Shown: one piece after another, positions 58,636 through 64,000 of the stretch
Layout of the letters: every line of letters begins with the position of its first letter
How positions within the stretch are numbered: the stretch's first letter is position 1
Source of the DNA: Macrothele yani
Taxonomy: Eukaryota; Arthropoda; Arachnida; Araneae; Macrothelidae
Assembly: GCA_039090855.1 (NCBI GenBank)
Contig: CM077007.1
Span: 18,401,515 to 18,465,514 of the forward strand
Length of the DNA stretch: 64,000 nt
Reading direction: 5' to 3'
Position numbers and translations under genes: made by a program
The notes under the pieces: model-generated
The model's database searches: none
Seen by the model: the letters and a program-made list of their open reading frames with translations, nothing else
Told to the model about the DNA's origin: nothing

Positions 58636-59140
58636 AATTAAAATTTAGTGCCTAAGTAAAAGGGCAATGCTATTAACTTGGTTGATGTGCAAACGTTATG
58701 AATATGACATTGGTAGAGTAAAAATATTAAAAAGGCTTAGACCTTAGGAATTAATATTTCGTTCTTAAGTAAAAAAGCGCGATATTATTGACTTGATTTG
58801 ATAGGTAAACGTTATGAATGTGACATCGGTAGAATAAAAACGGTTAAAAAGGTCTAGGCCTTGGCCTTATGAATTAATATTTCGTGTTTAAGTAAAACCA
58901 CAATATTATTAACTTGATTTGATATGTAAACGTTGTGAATATGAAACCGGTAGAATAAAAACTGTTAAAAGAGCCTAGGCATAGGTCCTGTGAATTAAAA
59001 TTTAGTGCCTCAGTAAAAGCGCATATTAACTTGATTTGATACGTAAACGTTATGAATATGAAGTCGGCGTATTAAAAGCTGTTAAAAAGGCCAAGGTGTA
59101 GGGCCTATGAATTAATTAAGTTACAAAAAAATATTACAAG
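58636..59140. repeat. ~120-bp tandem repeat, about four units
   Basis: GAATTAATATTTCGTGC-like blocks recur near 58634, 58749, 58872, 58990 and 59109, with AAACGTTATGAATATGA in between. It begins directly where the 131-bp array ends. Confidence 0.85.
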
Positions 59141-60647
59141 CTGGACATGTTATGTAAATACTTAACGCCTAAGTAAAAATTCAACGTTTTTAAAAAATCC
59201 CATCTTATCGTCCTTTTCTGAACACAGCGTGAGTCGTGCTGTAGTTCCGTCGAACACTGCACACCGTAGTTTAAAGAAATGTACGGAGTCCGGCTATTTA
59301 TTTCGTCAAATTAAAGTACAGTTCTCGTTTGGCTTACATATTATAGAGTTCCCAATTCAATTCTCAATATAGTCCAAGAAATAGCAATCTTTATACCCCC
59401 TCCCCCTTCCCCGAACTTTTATGGCCAGTTGTGAGCCGGCATGAAAATTCAGACAAACAAAAGAGCTCCTTTCCGTCGTGAGGCAGCTTGGAAAACTGCC
59501 ACACATAATTCGGGAACTTGGAAAACTGCCTGACTGGAAATATGCCACACATTCAAAGTGTTCCCCAAGAAAACAACAATTTGTGGCCAGCCCCTTAGTA
59601 AAAAACATGTGGCAATTTTCCTGTGTGACACTTTGTCAATGTGTGGCAGTTTTCCACGTTGCTGAAAGATGTGTGGCGGTTTTCCTGTGTGTCAGTTTAC
59701 AGTGAACCGCATTTGTGCACGACAGCCCCTTAGTGAAAACTATGGGGCAGTTTTCCTGGGTAACAGTTTTCCAATGTGTGGCATTTTTCCAAGTTGCTGA
59801 AGATAATGTGAAGCTTTTCTTGTTTGACGGTTTACCGGATATCTTATAAAACATCTGAAAGTTGCGGGAAAAATGGAAATGCCGATCCCGGCAATTCACC
59901 CTCCACATATTTGTTTTAAGCAGCGTGAAAATGGAAATCACAAGCAAGCCCAGAAATCTCCCCCACATTCGAGGTTTTGAGTAAAATGCAATTTGTGCGC
60001 TATACCTGACTCAAAAAGGTGGGGGAGATTCATGTGGGGGAATTTTCCTATGTGGGGGACTTTTTTGTTCACCTGTATGCAACATATTGCCATTTATTGT
60101 GTCGACAAGTAAACCGAAACATCTTACGATTAGTATGGTTTCTCAAAGTTATTTATGTTTATTTACATTTTGTAAATTTTTCTCTTGCATCACAAACATG
60201 CAAAAATCCGTTTGGCAGTTCACCAGAACATAAGGGCTCATTACGTCAGCTAAATTATGTAAAGGAACATTAGCAACTAGCAACGGCTCCACTGCAAAAT
60301 AATTTTTGCCGAATATTTTCGTAGGTTGCCGGAAAACCGCCACACAGGAAAATTGCGACACGTTTTTCAGTAACTTGGAAAACTTCCACACAGGAAAATT
60401 GCCACATGTTTTTCATTAAGGGGCGGGGCACCAATTGCCGTTCCTCCGAGGGAAACTTTGAATGTTCAAGGGGGGGGGGAATAAAGATTGCCGTTTGTTG
60501 GCCTATATGATGGAGAATTGGATTGGGGACTCGAAACAAATTTCGAGAAAACTTTCTATGTAAGACAAGCGAGAAATGTACTTTAATTTGAAGAAATAAA
60601 TTGCCGTGACTTAGTACATTTCCTAAAACTACAGTGCCCCCCCCTCC

Positions 60648-60716
60648 TCCCCTGCTGGTGGCGCAGGCATATGACCAATCGTCCAAGTAGGTCCGGATTC
60701 GAATCCCAGTGAGTCA
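60648..60716 (+). repeat. tRNA-derived SINE-like head
   Basis: TGGTGGCGCAGGCATATGAC resembles an RNA polymerase III A box, and GGATTCGAATCCC a B box about 30 bases later. Acceptor stems do not pair, so it is not a tRNA gene. Confidence 0.5.
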
Positions 60717-61505
60717 TGGATGTTGTGTTTGTCTTATGCAGAAGCGCCGACTATGGAGGCGCAAGGCGAATCTTGCCCCCTCAATAATTTTACTGGAAGA
60801 GAAGTGCCCACCTAGTGTCTTTCATTCTGTTCAACTAAATAATCGCTTGGTTCTCATAAAGTAGACCAAGCTCCATTTATGAGGCCAAAGCTCTTTATTT
60901 CCAAGAAAATGATAAATAGCAAAATAAGTAAAAACGTTTTTTACATATTCAGTATTGCTCATTTGATAGGAAACTTGATTGCCATCCCCGTATTGTTTTT
61001 GATATGTTTTCACGATGTGTGGGAAATGTTTAAAACAATTATCATAAATAAAATAAATAAAAATACAGAAACGGATAACCTCTTGCGCCTTTATTTCTCA
61101 ATTTATTTATTGTGCTTCTCGTTCTTTGTTCGAGTAACCTCACTAATTTCTCACTTTTTTTTTTTACAAATGTTTGGAAATAAAGCATTTCTGGATATTT
61201 CTATAAAATCACAGGCTCAATTTTATTTTTAAATAAAAGAATATTTCTGTTTCCTTGTGCATTTACTAATGAACAATTACAATTGTGTTTTAAAATATAC
61301 GACGTTGACGTAGTTTATCTTTTTGCCTTTTTTTTATTGTTATTTTGAGAATAGAAGAAGCGTGACCCCCAAATTTGGTGAAGCCACCGCCCCTGGTTTT
61401 ACGGAACTGGCTCGCTCCCTTCCATGGAACCAGTTGCATTAAATTAGGGACAGACGATTGCTTATAGCCCACTGAGTTGAGTTGCTCTCGGTGGTTGTTA
61501 AACTC

Positions 61506-61537
61506 TCAACAACAACAACAACAACAACAACAACAAA
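61506..61537. repeat. CAA microsatellite
   Basis: About ten CAA units. Confidence 0.95.
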
Positions 61538-62689
61538 TCCCTTATATGAGAAAGTGTAAGAGTTTATCGGTACAAAACTTTTTCCATATAGAATTTTTTC
61601 GCCAAACGTCCAAAACCACATCGTGAGAACTTGCAGTTACAATGTGCCTCTCTCCCCCAATCACTTTAATACTGATATTTTTCATTTTTGCACTGATAAG
61701 GTTTTAGTTTCAATTTTATTGGTTTTTAGCATAATCAATTAAATATCCCTTTCTAGAGATTTGGCTATTTAGAAGAAAAGCGAAAAGGAAACATACATGT
61801 GTAAGTTTTTTTTACAAAAAGTAAAGCAAATTGTTCAGTTTACGTGAAAGCATTCCGAGTAGTGAACTACTCGGCATTCTTCGCGGTGTAATAAGAAAAA
61901 GACGAACTGTTAGCTCCCCATCCATTCATATGGATGGACGGAAGAGTCCCCCACCTCTTTCAGTCAGGGACCGTACAGAAATTGCTTTTGGCACAAAATA
62001 TCGAACGTGTAGAAATTTTTGGGGTCGGCTTTTCCTAATTTTTTAATGCAACCTACATATGTTTACCACTTTTACAGTAGTTTATGTTAGCAAGATGGGG
62101 TGGGGGAAATTTCCGGATTAGTATTTCGACTAGTATCGCGGTTTTCAGTGAAAAACGATCTTACAATTAGTAGGCTGATGGGGTAGGGGAAAATTCCGGT
62201 TTTGGTAATTCCGTATTCACTGCAATCTACAGATGCTTTGTAAGTAGTAGAAAAATGTGGGAGACATTTTCGGGGACGGCACTTCGACTTTTATTCTACT
62301 GTAGTTCGTAGCAAAGAAACGATATTACAAGTAGCAGGATGGGGTGGAAGAAATTTCCGGGGTCGGTTATTCTTTCTTGAGGTCTGCAATGTCGTTATAC
62401 TGAAAGCCATGCGCAACAGCCGAATAAATTAAAATCAGGTTATCCTCTGAATCGATGGCGCACACATTTATTTCTTCTCGAAAGTTTTCGGTTGCAATTT
62501 TCTTGTTGTTTGAGGAGTTGCCATTGTTTCACGATTTTGATAGAATCACCTGAAATTTCAGGATTTGTTAGAATATAAACATTGCATCCGTCGGTTCGCT
62601 TGCGTTCACTTACGAAACATGTGGTGTTCATAAACTCTGTATTTGATATAAATGTAGCCATTAGCGCACCCACGGAGGGGGCTTTGGGG

Positions 62690-62965
62690 GCTTAAACGCC
62701 CTCCAAGGAGATTATGAGCGACGTACGTCACAATTCAAACATTCAAAAATATTATTTTCCTAGTTCAAAAAATTACATAGTGTCTGACATAATGTCTTCC
62801 ATTACATGGTGTCTTCTTTCCAAAGCCACAAGGAGATTAAGAGCGACGTACGTCACAAATTAAACATTATTTTACATGTTCAAAAAATTACATAGTGTCT
62901 TCTATTACATGATGTCTTCTTCCCAAAGCCCCAAAGAGATAAGGAGCGACGTACGTCATAACCGT
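62690..62965. repeat. Tandem ~100-126-bp repeat with GACGTACGTC palindrome
   Basis: GAGCGACGTACGTCA occurs at about 62716, 62842 and 62944, each time after AAGGAGAT(T)A. Between them lies AAAAAATTACATAGTGTCT with TTACATGRTGTCTTCTT. Confidence 0.85.
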
Positions 62966-62984
62966 ATATAAACAATAGACGTAC

Positions 62985-63048
62985 ACTATATATATATATA
63001 AATGTGTGTACACACATTGTGTGCGTATACTATATATACGTATATATA
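62985..63048. repeat. TA/GTGT microsatellite before RTE copy 7
   Basis: Two TA runs separated by a TGTGTGTACACACA-like palindromic stretch abut the truncated 5' end of the RTE copy. Confidence 0.85.
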
Positions 63049-64000
63049 GCCCCTCCGATACATGTACTCCAGACATCATGAAAGGTACCAGTACCAGAGT
63101 TCTTCCAGTCCTCCCAGCAGAAGTTGCACATGCAATCAAGAACATGAAGCGGGGAAAAGCTCCAGGAGAAGATGGAATTACTGTAGACATCATACAAGAA
63201 GCAAGTGGAGAAATCGAAACAGTACTCGCCCAAATTTTCACTCAATGCCTTAATGAAGGGAAGATTCCTGAGGATTGGAACAACTCTACAATGATCTTGC
63301 TACATAAAAATGGTGACATTGAGGATCTCAGGAACTACAGACCTATCAGCCTCCTATCAGTGGTTTATAAAATCTTCACTAAAGTTCTTTCACACCGCTT
63401 AAAAGTGACACTGGACATGGCTCAAGCGAGAGAACAAGCTGGATTCAGGAGTGGCTACAGCACAATAGATCATATCCACGTACTGAGAGAACTAATTGAA
63501 AGAGCGAGGGAATATGAACTTCCATTGTGCATGGCTTTTATCGATTATGAAAAAGCCTTTGATTCGGTGAAACCATCAGCAGTTACAAATGCTCTGAAAT
63601 CCTGCGGTATTGAAGATGCGTTCATTAATATTATTAATAACATCTATGAAAATGCAAGTGCAAAGATTCGGCTGTTTGAAAATACAACACACATAAAAAT
63701 TGGAAAAGAAGTGAGACAAGGTGACACCATATCTCCGAAGCTTTTTAATGTCATATTGGAAAATGTCTTTCAATCACTGAACTGGGAAAACAAAGGGATA
63801 AATCTTAATGGAGATTATCTAACCCACCTTCGTTTTCCTGATGACAGTCATTTTTGCAACTACCCCATCAGAGCTGCAGAGTATGATCCAGGAACTTGCT
63901 GACAAGAGTAAAGAAGTGGGATTAAAAATGAACTTTCAGAAGACAAAAGTGATGTTCAATGCTTTTACAAGAAATGAAGATTTATCGATTGATGGAGAAA
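63049..64000 (+). pseudogene. RTE-clade LINE, copy 7, cut by the window end
   Basis: Plus-strand frame from DTCTPDIMKGTSTRVLPVLP through GKAPGEDGITVDIIQEASGE, CLNEGKIPEDWNNSTMILLH, NYRPISLLSVVYK, AFIDYEKAFDS and VRQGDTISPKLFN to LRFPDD. There a short deletion near 63845 shifts the frame just at the active site, and Ala is Pro. The RT continues in another frame to 64000. It shares the 5' linker part with copy 4 but starts later, at a TA repeat. Confidence 0.9.

Larger units (their letters stand above)
59141..62689. other. Repeat-rich DNA, no gene
   Basis: From 59470 to 59800 short blocks with GTGTGGCAGTTTTCC recur in both orientations, and again at 60320-60420. Around 62050-62380 GATGGGGTGGGGGAAATTTC blocks recur three times. 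No protein family was recognised. Confidence 0.5.

Noticed and set aside
60648..60716. A functional tRNA gene
   Set aside because: Internal A- and B-box-like sequences exist, but the acceptor and anticodon stems do not pair.
42190..64000. Remaining C-terminal Rab8 exons
   Set aside because: No segment resembling the ETSAKA motif or a prenylation tail in splice context was found by reading; they probably lie beyond the window.

Overview
The window reads as intron and intergenic DNA from a transposon-rich animal genome, most likely an arthropod or another invertebrate. The evidence is spliced GT-AG exons, long introns, AT-rich sequence, and dense RTE-type LINEs, Penelope-like elements (PLEs), Tc1/mariner and hAT elements. 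The species cannot be told from the sequence alone. No prokaryotic-style gene, CRISPR array or operon is present.

Host gene: four exons on the + strand (13511-13571, 33509-33569, 33851-33928, 42100-42189) encode the central part of a Rab GTPase closest to Rab8. They run from the switch I/beta2 region through switch II to the NKCD guanine-recognition motif, in one consistent reading frame. The P-loop exon and the C-terminal exons were not found and probably lie outside the window. Introns of about 19.9 kb and 8.2 kb hold most of the mobile elements.

Layout: 1-8.0 kb has PLE remnants, a deleted Tc1, two hAT elements with matching target-site duplications (one perfect, one 6 of 8), and an inverted mosaic repeat. 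8.0-12.1 kb has three RTE LINE copies joined at TA repeats or back to back. 13.7-16.3 kb is a PLE-like reverse-transcriptase fragment between 700-bp inverted arms. 16.5-24.4 kb has three more RTE copies, a mariner and two Tc1 pseudogenes. 26.6-28.2 kb is a dispersed repeat interrupted by a mariner deletion derivative. 29.3 kb is a minisatellite. 34.8-40.3 kb is a four-level nest: a LINE split by a mariner, the mariner carrying a second LINE, and that LINE carrying a 143-bp insertion. 40.7-55.6 kb holds several PLEs with GIY-YIG endonuclease domains and hammerhead-ribozyme-like motifs. 55.6-64 kb is another LINE fragment, a 16-bp minisatellite, a 131-bp and a ~120-bp tandem array, degenerate repeats and a seventh RTE copy cut by the window end.

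All transposon coding regions seen are truncated, frameshifted or carry stops, so I treat them as dead copies. RTE copies at 8.0-9.4 and 20.3-21.5 kb are the least damaged. The observations that seem most worth following are: a small foldback family seen twice (35.4 and 37.5 kb); a cluster of three hairpins with different arms but one shared apical-loop sequence (48.9-49.3 kb); hammerhead cores with conserved stem II in the PLEs; and a fused inverted segment at 5.0-5.3 kb whose junction looks like that of a circle or tandem duplication.
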